A stretch of 42,656 nucleotides of DNA, from assembly GCA_005223085.1 (NCBI GenBank), contig NJBP01000010.1, positions 1-42,656 on the forward strand. Direction: 5' to 3'. Position numbers and translations under genes: made by a program. This document shows, piece after piece, positions 29,145 to 38,410 of the stretch; position 1 is the stretch's first letter; each line of letters starts with the position of its first letter. This DNA comes from Candidatus Aerophobetes bacterium Ae_b3b (lineage in GTDB: Bacteria; Aerophobota; Aerophobia; Aerophobales; AE-B3A). The notes under the pieces were generated by a model. That model searched no databases. It was not told the DNA's origin and was given only the letters and a program-made list of their open reading frames with translations.

Positions 29145-29348
29145 ATGTCGGAAGAAGGAACGGTCAAGTGGTTTGATGACCGTAAGGGTTATGGGTTCAT
29201 TGAAAGGGAAAATGGCGAGGATGTTTTTGTCCACTTTTCCAACATCGGAGGAGAAGGATTCAGGAGTTTGGAACAAGGCGAGAAAGTTTCCTTCGACGTC
29301 CAGGAAGGTGAGCGTGGTCTCCAAGCGGTTAACGTAGTCAAAACATAA
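29145..29348 (+). CDS. Cold shock protein, CspA family
   Basis: [33 protein letters not shown] aggaggtga. Confidence 0.96.
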   Translation: MSEEGTVKWFDDRKGYGFIERENGEDVFVHFSNIGGEGFRSLEQGEKVSFDVQEGERGLQAVNVVKT

Positions 29349-29498
29349 ATAGCACGCTTGATTTTCCGAACTTTACCCGGCTGAACGGGTATGGTAGAAA
29401 GTGAAGAGTTCAATATTATGATCTTGAAACTTTTATTATAGTTGTTCGGCCGGGATTTGTCTTGATTGTTAAAGATCACCGGGAAGGGAGATAGAGCC

Positions 29499-30035
29499 AT
29501 GCAGGTGGAAGTAAGCAGGACTCACGTTCCAGTGAGCGCGGATTTTGATAAGCATATCAGGAAAAAACTTCAAAAAATAAATAAATACCTGCGGCGGGTC
29601 TTCTCCGCACGGGTAAGGATTAAAGAGGAAAAAAAGAGGTATTTAACTGAGGTTAATGTTGTAGCTGATGGCTTTACCATCCATGGAGATGGATCGAGTC
29701 CTGATTTATATAGCTCGGTGGAGAGTGCCATCGATAAAGTAAACAAACAGGCTAAGAAGTTTAAAGAGAAAATCAAGTCACACAGATCCCGCATGCGGAC
29801 GGAAAAAAGAGGTTTATTGTCCACTATTTCCCAGGAGTCTGTTCATAGCAATTATCCACAGATAACCCACATCACTAGAGCGATTGCCAAGCCTATGACC
29901 GTGGATGAAGCATTTGGGGAACTCTGTTTATCGCAGGATAGATTTTTTTTCTTTCTAAACACCGATACCAACCAGATTAATGTCCTTTACTTAACAGATG
30001 ATGGTAACTTCGATTTAATGGAGCCCCAAATATAA
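29499..30035 (+). CDS. hpf: Ribosome hibernation promoting factor (long form)
   Basis: MQVEVSRTHVPVSADFDKHIRKKLQKINKYL...; C-terminal KPMTVDEAFGELCLSQDRFFFFLNTDTNQINVLY. ATG at 29499 with good RBS preferred over ORF-track start 29466. Confidence 0.92.
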   Translation: MQVEVSRTHVPVSADFDKHIRKKLQKINKYLRRVFSARVRIKEEKKRYLTEVNVVADGFTIHGDGSSPDLYSSVESAIDKVNKQAKKFKEKIKSHRSRMRTEKRGLLSTISQESVHSNYPQITHITRAIAKPMTVDEAFGELCLSQDRFFFFLNTDTNQINVLYLTDDGNFDLMEPQI

Positions 30036-30101
30036 ATATTGATAGTTGAAGTTAGCCCATTTTCATTCTGGAATGCTCACTTCTAACAAAAGGAGGCTAA
30101 G

Positions 30102-30557
30102 GTGCAGATAAAGAGTTTTCTGGATAAAAGAGCTATTAAGGCAAGGTTAGAGTCCCGCACCAAAAAAGAGGTACTAAGAGAGTTGACTGACCTATTGGAA
30201 AAAACCGGTCAGATTACCGATCAAGAAGAGTTTTTAAGAGTCATTCAAGAAAGGGAAGAATTGGGAAGTACAGGCATCGGATATAATATAGCCATTCCTC
30301 ACGCTCGTTGTTCAGGGATCAAATCTCTGGTAGGGGCGTTCGGTATATCCAAGGGGGGTATCGATTTCGACGCTTTAGATAAGGAGCCAGTTAATTTATT
30401 CTTTATGTTAGCTGCTCCCAAAAATGCCGCCGGAGATTACTTAAAAGCCTTGGCGACAATCTCCCGTCTCTTAAGACGTAAAAAGTCTCGCCAGGCCTTG
30501 ATGGAAGCACGGACAGTCGAGGAAATTGAGGAGATCATCGAGGCAGAAGAAGCTTAA
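30102..30557 (+). CDS. PTS fructose/nitrogen-type EIIA (PtsN-like)
   Basis: EREELGSTGIGYNIAIPHARCSGIK with the phospho-accepting His; FFMLAAPKNAAGDYLKALATISRLL. Confidence 0.92.
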   Translation: MQIKSFLDKRAIKARLESRTKKEVLRELTDLLEKTGQITDQEEFLRVIQEREELGSTGIGYNIAIPHARCSGIKSLVGAFGISKGGIDFDALDKEPVNLFFMLAAPKNAAGDYLKALATISRLLRRKKSRQALMEARTVEEIEEIIEAEEA

Positions 30558-30618
30558 GGATATCAAGGAGAAAAGAACGTAGTTAAGTCAGCAACGTGAA
30601 TGGCATAAGGAGTGACTG

Positions 30619-31767
30619 ATGAGTCAAGAAAAGTACTTATTCACTTCCGAATCAGTGACAGAGGGACATCCAGATAAAATCGCTGATCAGATATCGGATG
30701 CTGTACTAGATGCCGTGTTAGAAGAAGATCCTAAGGGAAGAGTGGCCTGTGAGACTTTAGTCACGACAGGTCTCGTTTTTGTAGCTGGAGAGATCACCAC
30801 GAAATGTTACGTAGATATACCCAGGATAGCTCGCCAAACAATAAAAGAGATAGGGTATACGCAGGCAAGTTTTGGTATTGACTATAAGAGTTGTGCAGTT
30901 ATTACTTCAATCAACGAGCAATCACCAGATATTGCCTTGGGTGTGGACCGGGATGGAGCAGGGGATCAGGGAATGATGTTTGGTTATGCTACTACGGAAA
31001 CCCCTGAATTCATGCCTCTTCCCATAGTTTTGGCCCATCGGTTGACGCACAGATTAGCCGAGGTGAGAAAAAAGAAAGTTCTCGCCTATCTTCGACCGGA
31101 CGGGAAAGCTCAAGTCACCGTAGAATATGAGAACGGGGTACCAAAAAAGGTAACCTCGGTGGTTATCTCTGCTCAACATAGTCCTGAGGTGGAAGTAGAG
31201 AATATCGAAGATGAGATAATAGACAAAGTGATAAAGCCCTGCATTCCCGATCGATATAGAAATGAAGAGATGGGTTATTATATAAATCAGACCGGGAGCT
31301 TTAAAATAGGCGGTCCTCAAGCAGACACCGGCCTTACCGGAAGAAAAATAATCATGGATACTTACGGAGGAGTGGGTTCCCACGGTGGAGGATGCTTCTC
31401 AGGAAAAGACCCTAGCAAGGTGGATCGCTCAGGATCTTACATGGCCCGTTATATTGCCAAAAATTTGGTGGCTTCAGGGATCACTGAGAAATGTGAAGTG
31501 CAACTTGCCTATGTGATTGGAAAGAGGGAGCCTGTTTCTCTTATGGTAGGTAGCTTTGGTAGCGGGAAAATCCCGGAATCCAAAATGAAAGAGCTTATCC
31601 GCGATAACTTTGATCTTACTCCAGGGGGGATGATCGAAACGTTGGATCTTCTTCGTCCGGTTTATAAGAAAACCGCCTCCTATGGTCATTTTGGTCGCAG
31701 TGATCCCGAGTTCACTTGGGAGAGGATAGATCTTGCTGAGAGTTTAAGAAAACAAGCCGGGCTATAA
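30619..31767 (+). CDS. metK: S-adenosylmethionine synthetase
   Basis: [59 protein letters not shown]. Confidence 0.98.
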   Translation: MSQEKYLFTSESVTEGHPDKIADQISDAVLDAVLEEDPKGRVACETLVTTGLVFVAGEITTKCYVDIPRIARQTIKEIGYTQASFGIDYKSCAVITSINEQSPDIALGVDRDGAGDQGMMFGYATTETPEFMPLPIVLAHRLTHRLAEVRKKKVLAYLRPDGKAQVTVEYENGVPKKVTSVVISAQHSPEVEVENIEDEIIDKVIKPCIPDRYRNEEMGYYINQTGSFKIGGPQADTGLTGRKIIMDTYGGVGSHGGGCFSGKDPSKVDRSGSYMARYIAKNLVASGITEKCEVQLAYVIGKREPVSLMVGSFGSGKIPESKMKELIRDNFDLTPGGMIETLDLLRPVYKKTASYGHFGRSDPEFTWERIDLAESLRKQAGL

Positions 31768-31770
31768 ACC

Positions 31771-32523
31771 TCAAGAGTGAATCTCAATGTCTTCTCCGAC
31801 CTTTGCCCCTAAATCCCTGGCAGCAGAATCTTTATTTTTGTCAATCTCCAGATAGCCAGAACTTCCCCTTAAGACAACAAACTCACCGGTCTTTACCCCA
31901 GCAAAGGCTTGAGCAAATTTGGCTTTGATCTTTCTATCTTGATAATGTATAATTACTTTCTTGGCTAAAGGAGAAATTTCTCTTATGGAGGTAATGATAT
32001 TGCCAAATTCATCAATATAAATTATTGAATCTTTTTTGAGCTTTAGTAGTTTGATTTTATCGATTCTTTGGCCAAAATCCTCTATTTTTTCCCCCAATGA
32101 GATATGAGCAGCCAGGGGAGCAAATAGGTCTCTTCCGTGAAATGTGCTGCTAACTTTTTCAAATCTGGAGGGATCAATCTGAATTATGGTTTTGATCCTC
32201 TGGTCTTTCAAGGCCAGGGAAAAAAGACCGTTGTCCGGACCAATGAAATAAAATTTGTCTGTTTTAATAGCCAGGCCGGCTCTGAAGGTTCCTACACCGG
32301 GATCAATAACCCCCACATGAATAGAGCCAGGAGGAAAGCGAGAAGAAACCTGCCAGATTAAAAAAGCCCCTTCTAAAATGTCATAATGTCTGGTATGATG
32401 CCCAATATCAATGATCTGTACCTTTTCGTTTATAGAAAGAATCACCCCCTTCATCTGTCCCCGATAAAGGTCAGAACTAAAATCGGTGGTTAAGGTAATT
32501 ATTGGCGTGGAGGGAATCTTCAT
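31771..32523 (-). CDS. SAM hydroxide adenosyltransferase (DUF62; SAM-dependent halogenase fold)
   Basis: ITLTTDFSSDLYRGQMKGVI, HVGVIDPGVGTFRAGLAIKT, FIGPDNGLFSLAL, STFHGRDLFAPLAAHIS, YIDEFGNIITSI. Confidence 0.92.
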   Translation of the reverse strand: MKIPSTPIITLTTDFSSDLYRGQMKGVILSINEKVQIIDIGHHTRHYDILEGAFLIWQVSSRFPPGSIHVGVIDPGVGTFRAGLAIKTDKFYFIGPDNGLFSLALKDQRIKTIIQIDPSRFEKVSSTFHGRDLFAPLAAHISLGEKIEDFGQRIDKIKLLKLKKDSIIYIDEFGNIITSIREISPLAKKVIIHYQDRKIKAKFAQAFAGVKTGEFVVLRGSSGYLEIDKNKDSAARDLGAKVGEDIEIHS

Positions 32524-34586
32524 TCAAGTTCGGGGAAAAATCTGATTGAATTAATCTCCTCAATCATAGATCTAGATAGGTCGTTAGCCTGGCTTGAATA
32601 TCTTTGAGGAGCTGTACCCTCAAGGAAAGCAAACCAGAGCGTATCCCTAGACTGAGGACTGGCTAGAAGTCCGGTTTCCACATCTATCTTTTTGAAAACT
32701 ATTCCAGAGGGAGAAGGAAAATCCTTTACCGGTTTTTCCTGTAAGGCCCTTTTCATAAACTCTGTCCAGACAGGAATAGCTACTGCACTTCCTGTCATCT
32801 TTTCTCCCAGGGGAGTTGCGTCATCGTTACCTATCCAGACCCCTGCTACCAAGTCGGGAGTAAAACCTATGAACCAGGCATCGATTGTTTTATCGGTAAT
32901 TTTTTTTGCCGGCCATCCCACTGTTCCGGTTTTTCCTGCACAGGGTCTGTTGAATCCTAAGGAGCGTACTCTTCGACCAGTCCCATAATCGATAGTCTTT
33001 TTCAATAGATCAATCATTACAAATGAAGCCTGGGGAGAAAGGACTATTTCTCCCTGGGGAAAATTTTCCTCAATAACCCTTCCTTTTCGATCCTCAACCC
33101 TCTGGATAAAGATGGGTTTGACCTTTATTCCGTAATTAGCTATGGTAGCATAGCCTCTTACCATTTCCAGAAGGCTCAACCCCGAGGTACCCAGAGTGAG
33201 GGTAAGATCATGATTTAAAAGGCCTTCGATACCTAATCTGTGAGCATAATCAATGACTTTGCCCACTCCTACCTCCTGCAGAAGTTTTACCGAGCTAACA
33301 TTAATAGAGTGAGTGAACATTTGCCAAAGATAAACTCTTCCCCAGAAATGTTTTTCAAAATTCTCGGGAGACCAATACTCACCTTCTTCTCTTATTTCTC
33401 CACTTTTTCCTACCTTTTTGGCTCTTCTGAAAAAGATGGGAGCATCGTAGAAGGGACTGACTGAAGTAAATTTTCTACTATCAATAGCTGCTGTATAAGT
33501 AAAAATCTTGAAAGCAGAACCAGTTTGACGACGGGCCTGGGTGGCTCTGTTGAATTGGGATTCAGCAAAATCCCTTCCTCCCACCAGAGCTTTAACCCAG
33601 CCGGTATGGGGGTCAATGGCCAATAGAGCCCCTTGGTGATCATTCTCCTTTAAATATGGTACTAGAGTCTCCTCTGCCTTTTTCTGCAAATCCAAATCCA
33701 GGCTGGTATAGACCTTAAGTCCTGCCCGCCAGAGCCTCCTATATCCATATTTTTTTTCTATTTTCTGACGGACCCATTCCACGAAATAAGGAGCGTGAAA
33801 GATAGCTCCTTTTCTTTCTTTTCCTTTACTTATTGCCACATTTATGAACTCCTCCTTGGTGGTTCTCCACTCATCCTCAGTAATGAAATCAAGCTCCAGC
33901 ATTCTTTTGAGGATTATCTTTTTCCTTTGGTTAGTATGGTCCGGATGATTTAGAGGAGAATAATAGGTAGGATTTCTTGGAATGGTAGCTAAAAAAGCCG
34001 ACTCAGCCAGATTTATTTCACCGACGTTTTTCCCAAAATAAAAGGAGGCAGCTTCTCCTACTCCGTAGATTCCCTTTCCAAAATATATTTGATTAAGATA
34101 CATCTGGAGGATCTCTTTCTTACTGTATCTTCTTTCAATTTGAATGGCTAGAATCGCTTCCTTAAGCTTACGAAGAAAAGTTTTTTTAGGAGTAAGGAAA
34201 AGATTTCTGGCTAGCTGTTGGGTTATGGTGCTTGCTCCTTCTGCCATACTCCAAGTTCTCAGGTCAACCCAGGCTGCCTTAAGAATACGCCTGAAATCTA
34301 TCCCTCGATGTTGATAAAATCTTTGATCTTCGGCGGCAATGAAAGCATTTTGTATCCAAAGAGGAATACGTGCAAGGGTAGCGACTTCTCGTCTTTCCTG
34401 AGAAAACTCTGCTAAGATTTCACCATCACCAGAATATATTCTGGTGATCTGGCTTGGCTGATATTCCTCAAGTTGCTCAATATGAGGAAGATTATAAAGA
34501 TCAGCTACAAAATAACCTCCCAGGATTCCTAGTCCGCTAAAAAAAACCACCAGAGCTAAATAAAGAAGAATCTTTCCCATAGACAT
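32520..34586 (-). CDS. Penicillin-binding protein 1A (glycosyltransferase/transpeptidase)
   Basis: FIAAEDQRFYQHRGID, EGASTITQQLARNLFL, RRYSKKEILQMYLNQIYFG, TGSAFKIFTYTAAID, AGKTGTVGWPAKKITDKTIDAWFIGF. Confidence 0.95.
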   Translation of the reverse strand: MSMGKILLYLALVVFFSGLGILGGYFVADLYNLPHIEQLEEYQPSQITRIYSGDGEILAEFSQERREVATLARIPLWIQNAFIAAEDQRFYQHRGIDFRRILKAAWVDLRTWSMAEGASTITQQLARNLFLTPKKTFLRKLKEAILAIQIERRYSKKEILQMYLNQIYFGKGIYGVGEAASFYFGKNVGEINLAESAFLATIPRNPTYYSPLNHPDHTNQRKKIILKRMLELDFITEDEWRTTKEEFINVAISKGKERKGAIFHAPYFVEWVRQKIEKKYGYRRLWRAGLKVYTSLDLDLQKKAEETLVPYLKENDHQGALLAIDPHTGWVKALVGGRDFAESQFNRATQARRQTGSAFKIFTYTAAIDSRKFTSVSPFYDAPIFFRRAKKVGKSGEIREEGEYWSPENFEKHFWGRVYLWQMFTHSINVSSVKLLQEVGVGKVIDYAHRLGIEGLLNHDLTLTLGTSGLSLLEMVRGYATIANYGIKVKPIFIQRVEDRKGRVIEENFPQGEIVLSPQASFVMIDLLKKTIDYGTGRRVRSLGFNRPCAGKTGTVGWPAKKITDKTIDAWFIGFTPDLVAGVWIGNDDATPLGEKMTGSAVAIPVWTEFMKRALQEKPVKDFPSPSGIVFKKIDVETGLLASPQSRDTLWFAFLEGTAPQRYSSQANDLSRSMIEEINSIRFFPELE

Positions 34587-34692
34587 GAGCTTATTATCTT
34601 TTGATGCCTTTTTTCCTTATTAAAAGCTTTTTCTCTGGCCTTAGGATTCTTGAAATTTTGATACCGTTAACACAGAATAGAAATTTATAAGT

Positions 34693-34720
34693 ATTATATC
34701 CGCTGCTAAGGCAAAGTCAA
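34693..34720 (-). promoter_or_regulatory. Promoter for PBP1A/DUF62 operon
   Basis: Reverse strand TTGACT, 16-nt spacer, TATAAT. Confidence 0.7.
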
Positions 34721-34809
34721 GAATATCTCGGGACTCTTCCCCTCCGTCGCTCTCCCCCTAAATTCAAAACCTGCAGAGCTGACTCGTTAAGGTGACTGAT
34801 ATAAGGCTC

Positions 34810-34869
34810 CTTTGGGGAAAGTCCCTCGATACGTGTATAAATCTTCTAAATACCAGTGCTTCCCCAAAG
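34810..34869. repeat. Inverted repeat, about 10-11 bp arms
   Basis: CTTTGGGGAAAG (34810-34821) / CTTCCCCAAAG (34859-34869) with 37-nt spacer. Confidence 0.5.
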
Positions 34870-34913
34870 AATCAAGACACAGGTGTTTTTTAAAATGTGA
34901 TCTTCTTTAAGAT

Positions 34914-35114
34914 ATGACAGAGCTAATTGTCTTTTTATGCGAAAGTAGTATAATAGGAGAAATCTGTCTAGAGAATGGCGCATTGGATGTCCTGGTAGGT
35001 GAGGATAGGCCAAATCGGGACAAGATCTGGCAAACAAGACAGTGCATTCGGGAGGTCTTGGTCAAACTGAGTCTAATTATGACCGACGAGGATGTAGTGG
35101 TTCCTCGTAGTTAA
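34914..35114 (+). CDS. Small hypothetical protein
   Basis: 66-aa ORF upstream of gpgS; no recognisable family; no strong RBS. Confidence 0.3.
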   Translation: MTELIVFLCESSIIGEICLENGALDVLVGEDRPNRDKIWQTRQCIREVLVKLSLIMTDEDVVVPRS

Positions 35115-35176
35115 GATACTCCTGCTTTTAAGAGGGATTCAGCAAGATAACCAGGAGAGAGGATCTTGTTAGAGCA

Positions 35177-36148
35177 ATGAAAGTAGATGAATGGATCAAG
35201 ATTAATACTTATCATCACTCTTCTTTTTCTAACATAAGTCGGTTGGTTGAGCTGAAGAAAAAGAAGAATCTTACGATTAGCTTAGCTCTTCCAACATTTA
35301 ATGAGGAGGAAACGATCGCCGAAGAAATCAACGTGATAAAGGAAATGCTACAAACGGAGTATCCTTTGTTAGACGAGATTGCGGTCATGGATAGCGGTTC
35401 CACCGATAGAACCAGACAGTTAGCCCGGGAGGCTGGAGCTAAGGTTTATCTGGCTGATGATTGTCTTCCGGAGTTTGGAAGTATCAGAGGTAAAGGGGAA
35501 AACCTTTGGAAAAGCCTTTATGTTCTGGAGGGGGACATCATCGTCTGGATAGATGCCGATATTAAGAACATTCATCCCAAATTTGTCTATGGGACGGTGG
35601 GACCACTTTTAGAATACGATCATCTTAAATACGTCAAGGCTTTCTATGAGAGACCTTTGGTGCTCGGAAAGAAGACAAGACCCTTAGGTGGAGGGAGAGT
35701 TACCGAAATCTTAGTAAGGCCCCTTTTAGCTAATTTTTATCCAGAACTATCCGGTTTTATCGGGCCCTTGTCAGGTGAGTATGCCGGCAGAAGAGAGATT
35801 CTGGAGGCAGTTCCTTTCCGGGTTGGCTATGGAGTAGAAGTAGGTCTCCTTATAGACATTTATGAAAAATGTGGACTGAAAGGTTTGGCACAGGTAGATC
35901 TAGATAAAAGAGTCCACAAACACCAGAGGTTAGCTGCTCTGGGTAGGATGTCATTTGCCATTCTGCACACTTTTTTCACCAGATTAAAAGAGAAAGATCT
36001 TGTGACTTTCAAAGAAGAGATCTCTGATGAGTTTGAGTTGGTCAAGAGACGTGGAGAAGATATCTTTTTAAAAAAGGAAAGATTTCCTCTCATTGAAAGG
36101 CCTCCTATGATCACTGTGGAGCAATATCGACGCAAGAGGGCAAATTGA
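35177..36148 (+). CDS. gpgS: Glucosyl-3-phosphoglycerate synthase-like glycosyltransferase (GT81)
   Basis: LALPTFNEEETI, MDSGSTDRT, GKGENLWKSLYVLEGDIIVWIDADI, GGGRVTEILVRPLL, GFIGPLSGEYAGRREILEAVPFRVGYGVEVGLLIDI, AQVDLDKRVHKHQ. Confidence 0.88.
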   Translation: MKVDEWIKINTYHHSSFSNISRLVELKKKKNLTISLALPTFNEEETIAEEINVIKEMLQTEYPLLDEIAVMDSGSTDRTRQLAREAGAKVYLADDCLPEFGSIRGKGENLWKSLYVLEGDIIVWIDADIKNIHPKFVYGTVGPLLEYDHLKYVKAFYERPLVLGKKTRPLGGGRVTEILVRPLLANFYPELSGFIGPLSGEYAGRREILEAVPFRVGYGVEVGLLIDIYEKCGLKGLAQVDLDKRVHKHQRLAALGRMSFAILHTFFTRLKEKDLVTFKEEISDEFELVKRRGEDIFLKKERFPLIERPPMITVEQYRRKRAN

Positions 36149-36699
36149 AAAGGATAATTTTGGTGCGGCACGGCGAAACAAACTGGAATCGGGAAAATAG
36201 GATTCAGGGGGGAGTTGATATCCCTTTAAATGAGCGGGGAAAGGAGCAAGCAAGAGATATTGCCTTAAGACTGACTCATACAGTCATTCGTTATATTTAT
36301 TCCAGTAGGCTTTCCCGCGCTCTTGAGACTGCTATTGAGATAGCTAAGCTTCACAAATTAGAAGTCCTGACCGACAGTAGGTTGGATGAGCTTAGACAGG
36401 GGAAATGGGAGGGAATGAAGGTCTCAGAAGTGAGAAGATTGTATCGGGATCTTTACTTAAAATGGGAAGAAGATCCTACTTCAGTTACACCTCCAGGAGG
36501 AGAGAGTGTGAGGGAGGCATTCCAAAGAGCGAGGGATTTCTGGACTGAAAATATTCTCCCCAGAGAGGGAACGGGAGTGATAGTCGCTCATAAAGTTATC
36601 AATGCCTTAATAAAATTAGTCTTGAAGAATGATAGTCGCCTCAATCTGCTGTGGGGAAAACTGCCCGAAAATGCCCAAATTGAAAAGTTTTCCTTATGA
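36145..36699 (+). CDS. Histidine phosphatase (phosphoglycerate mutase-like); candidate glucosyl-3-phosphoglycerate phosphatase
   Basis: ILVRHGETNWNRENRIQGGVDIPLNERG, SRLSRALETAI, LDELRQGKWEG, TPPGGESV, VIVAHKVI; 4-nt overlap with gpgS. Confidence 0.88.
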   Translation: MKRIILVRHGETNWNRENRIQGGVDIPLNERGKEQARDIALRLTHTVIRYIYSSRLSRALETAIEIAKLHKLEVLTDSRLDELRQGKWEGMKVSEVRRLYRDLYLKWEEDPTSVTPPGGESVREAFQRARDFWTENILPREGTGVIVAHKVINALIKLVLKNDSRLNLLWGKLPENAQIEKFSL

Positions 36700-36745
36700 T
36701 TTCTGGAAAAACAGTAGCTATACTGCACTACTTATCCTCATTTGT

Positions 36746-37306
36746 CTACTCCTTCTCAAAGAGGATGCCTTGTGGGGAAGTTTCTCGGAGAGAGAAGGGT
36801 GGGGGATTTTCTTTGGGAAGATGCGGTGGGGTATCTTCTTTTGTCTTTTTTTCTGCCGCGGGCTCTTCATAAAAGTCTAATAGTTCAGAATGAGCCGCAA
36901 TTAGAGATCTTAGCTTGGTAAGAAAGAGCTTTTTTTGTCCTTCTAGTTTGGCAATTTCCTCTTTTAGTTTGCCTATTTTTTCCTCACTTTTCTCCGCCAT
37001 TCTTTTGGCTTTTGATTCTGCCTCCTCGATGATTAATTTAGCTCTTTCCTGGCTACTCTCGGTGATTAGTCCGGCACTTCTTTGGGCTGAGATCAGGGCT
37101 TCTTCCAATCTTTCTTCTCTTGAATTATACTTTTCCAACTCTTTTTTTGCTTGATCTAGCTCTTCCGATAGGGCTTTATTTGTCTTTAGAAGCTGCTCAT
37201 AATCTTTTTTTATCTTCCCTAAGAACCCATCTACCTCTCTTTGGTTATATCCTCTAAAGGAAAGCTCAAATTTCTTTTTCTCAATTTCAGAAGGATCTAT
37301 GGCCAT
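36746..37306 (-). CDS. divIVA: DivIVA-domain cell division protein
   Basis: MAIDPSEIEKKKFELSFRGYNQREVDGFLGKIKKDYEQL followed by coiled coil. Confidence 0.9.
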   Translation of the reverse strand: MAIDPSEIEKKKFELSFRGYNQREVDGFLGKIKKDYEQLLKTNKALSEELDQAKKELEKYNSREERLEEALISAQRSAGLITESSQERAKLIIEEAESKAKRMAEKSEEKIGKLKEEIAKLEGQKKLFLTKLRSLIAAHSELLDFYEEPAAEKKTKEDTPPHLPKENPPPFSLRETSPQGILFEKE

Positions 37307-37321
37307 AGTTTTCTTCCTTAC

Positions 37322-38128
37322 CTATCTTCTTAGCTCTCTCGCTCTTTCGGTGCCCCGAATTACCGCCTGAGCTAGACAGCTCTTGAATCCTCCTTTTTCT
37401 AAAACCCTAAGCCCCTCACTAGTAGTACCTCCAGGAGAGACAACCGCTCTTCGAAGCTCATCCAGAGAAATTCCACTTTCTTTAGCCATTTTTGCTGCTC
37501 CCAGGGTAGTCTGTATGGCTAGTCTCGAGGCTACTTCCTTGCTGAGTCCTACCTTTATTCCCCCTTCAACTAGTCCCTCAAGAAGGGTATAGATATAAGC
37601 TGGTCCACTTCCACTTAAGCCGGTTACTGCATCCTGGAGTTCCTCAGGAACTTCTATTATCTCCCCGGCTGCTCCCAGAATTTCCTTTACTGTTCTCACA
37701 TTCTCCTCATTTGTACCTCCGGAAGGAGAAATGGCTGATATTCCTTCCCCCATCAAAGCTGGCGAATTGGGCATAACTCGAACAACCGGAATCTCAAGGC
37801 TCAACTTTTGCCTAATATAGGAGGTGGTAATCCCGGCCACGATGGAGACTATTAGTTGAGAAGACCGAATTTTATTTTTTAAATTTTCTAGAACTTCGGA
37901 AATGTCCTGTGGTTTGACAGCTATGAATATAATATCAACTCCTTTTATCATCGGTTTTATTTTGACCGAAGTATTAACCCCTCTTTCCGAAAAGGAAGAA
38001 AGTTTTTCCGGGATCTTGTCACAAACCCATAAACTCTTAGAAGAGACTAACCTCTTTTCTAGAACCGATCTAATTAAAGCCGATCCCATCCTACCTGCTC
38101 CAATGAAGCCGATTTTCTCTTTTAGCAT
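37322..38128 (-). CDS. proC: Pyrroline-5-carboxylate reductase
   Basis: KIGFIGAGRMGSALI, VRVMPNSPALMGEGISAI, ALTGLSGSGPAY-like TGLSGSGPAYIY, LRRAVVSPGGTTSEGL; ATG at about 38128 before KEKIG is more likely than the track start 38146. Confidence 0.95.
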   Translation of the reverse strand: MLKEKIGFIGAGRMGSALIRSVLEKRLVSSKSLWVCDKIPEKLSSFSERGVNTSVKIKPMIKGVDIIFIAVKPQDISEVLENLKNKIRSSQLIVSIVAGITTSYIRQKLSLEIPVVRVMPNSPALMGEGISAISPSGGTNEENVRTVKEILGAAGEIIEVPEELQDAVTGLSGSGPAYIYTLLEGLVEGGIKVGLSKEVASRLAIQTTLGAAKMAKESGISLDELRRAVVSPGGTTSEGLRVLEKGGFKSCLAQAVIRGTERARELRR

Positions 38129-38129
38129 T

Positions 38130-38366
38130 CTAGTCGTCTCCCTCAAATATAGCTCTACCGAGTCTTAGCATATTTGATCCTTCTTCCACAGCAACAGGAA
38201 AATCATCACTCATTCCTATAGAAAGCCATTTCATTCTCACTTCTGGGATTTTCTCGACTTTTACCAATTCGAATAGTTCTTTCATTCTACGAAAGTAAGG
38301 TCGAGTTTTCTCCGGTTCTACCATGGGAGCGATGGTCATAAGCCCTCGGATAGAAACTCCTTCAAG
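38130..38366 (-). pseudogene. C-terminal remnant of YggS/PLPBP-family PLP homeostasis protein
   Basis: LEGVSIRGLMTIAPMVEPEKTRPYFRRMKELFEL...LSIGMSDDFPVAVEEGSNMLRLGRAIFE is the YggS C terminus; in-frame stop at 38369-38367 and no N-terminal two-thirds upstream. Confidence 0.85.
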
Positions 38367-38382
38367 TTAAGCAGGCAGTCTT

Positions 38383-38410
38383 ACTATAATCAAATCTACG
38401 AGTGTGTCAA
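38383..38410 (-). promoter_or_regulatory. Promoter reading into yggS remnant/proC/divIVA
   Basis: Reverse strand TTGACA (38410-38405), 16-nt spacer, TATAGT (38388-38383). Confidence 0.65.

Noticed and set aside
34780-34880. GGGGAAAGTCC-like stretch as a possible RNase P RNA
   Set aside because: Only a short resemblance; the rest of the conserved P RNA core is absent.
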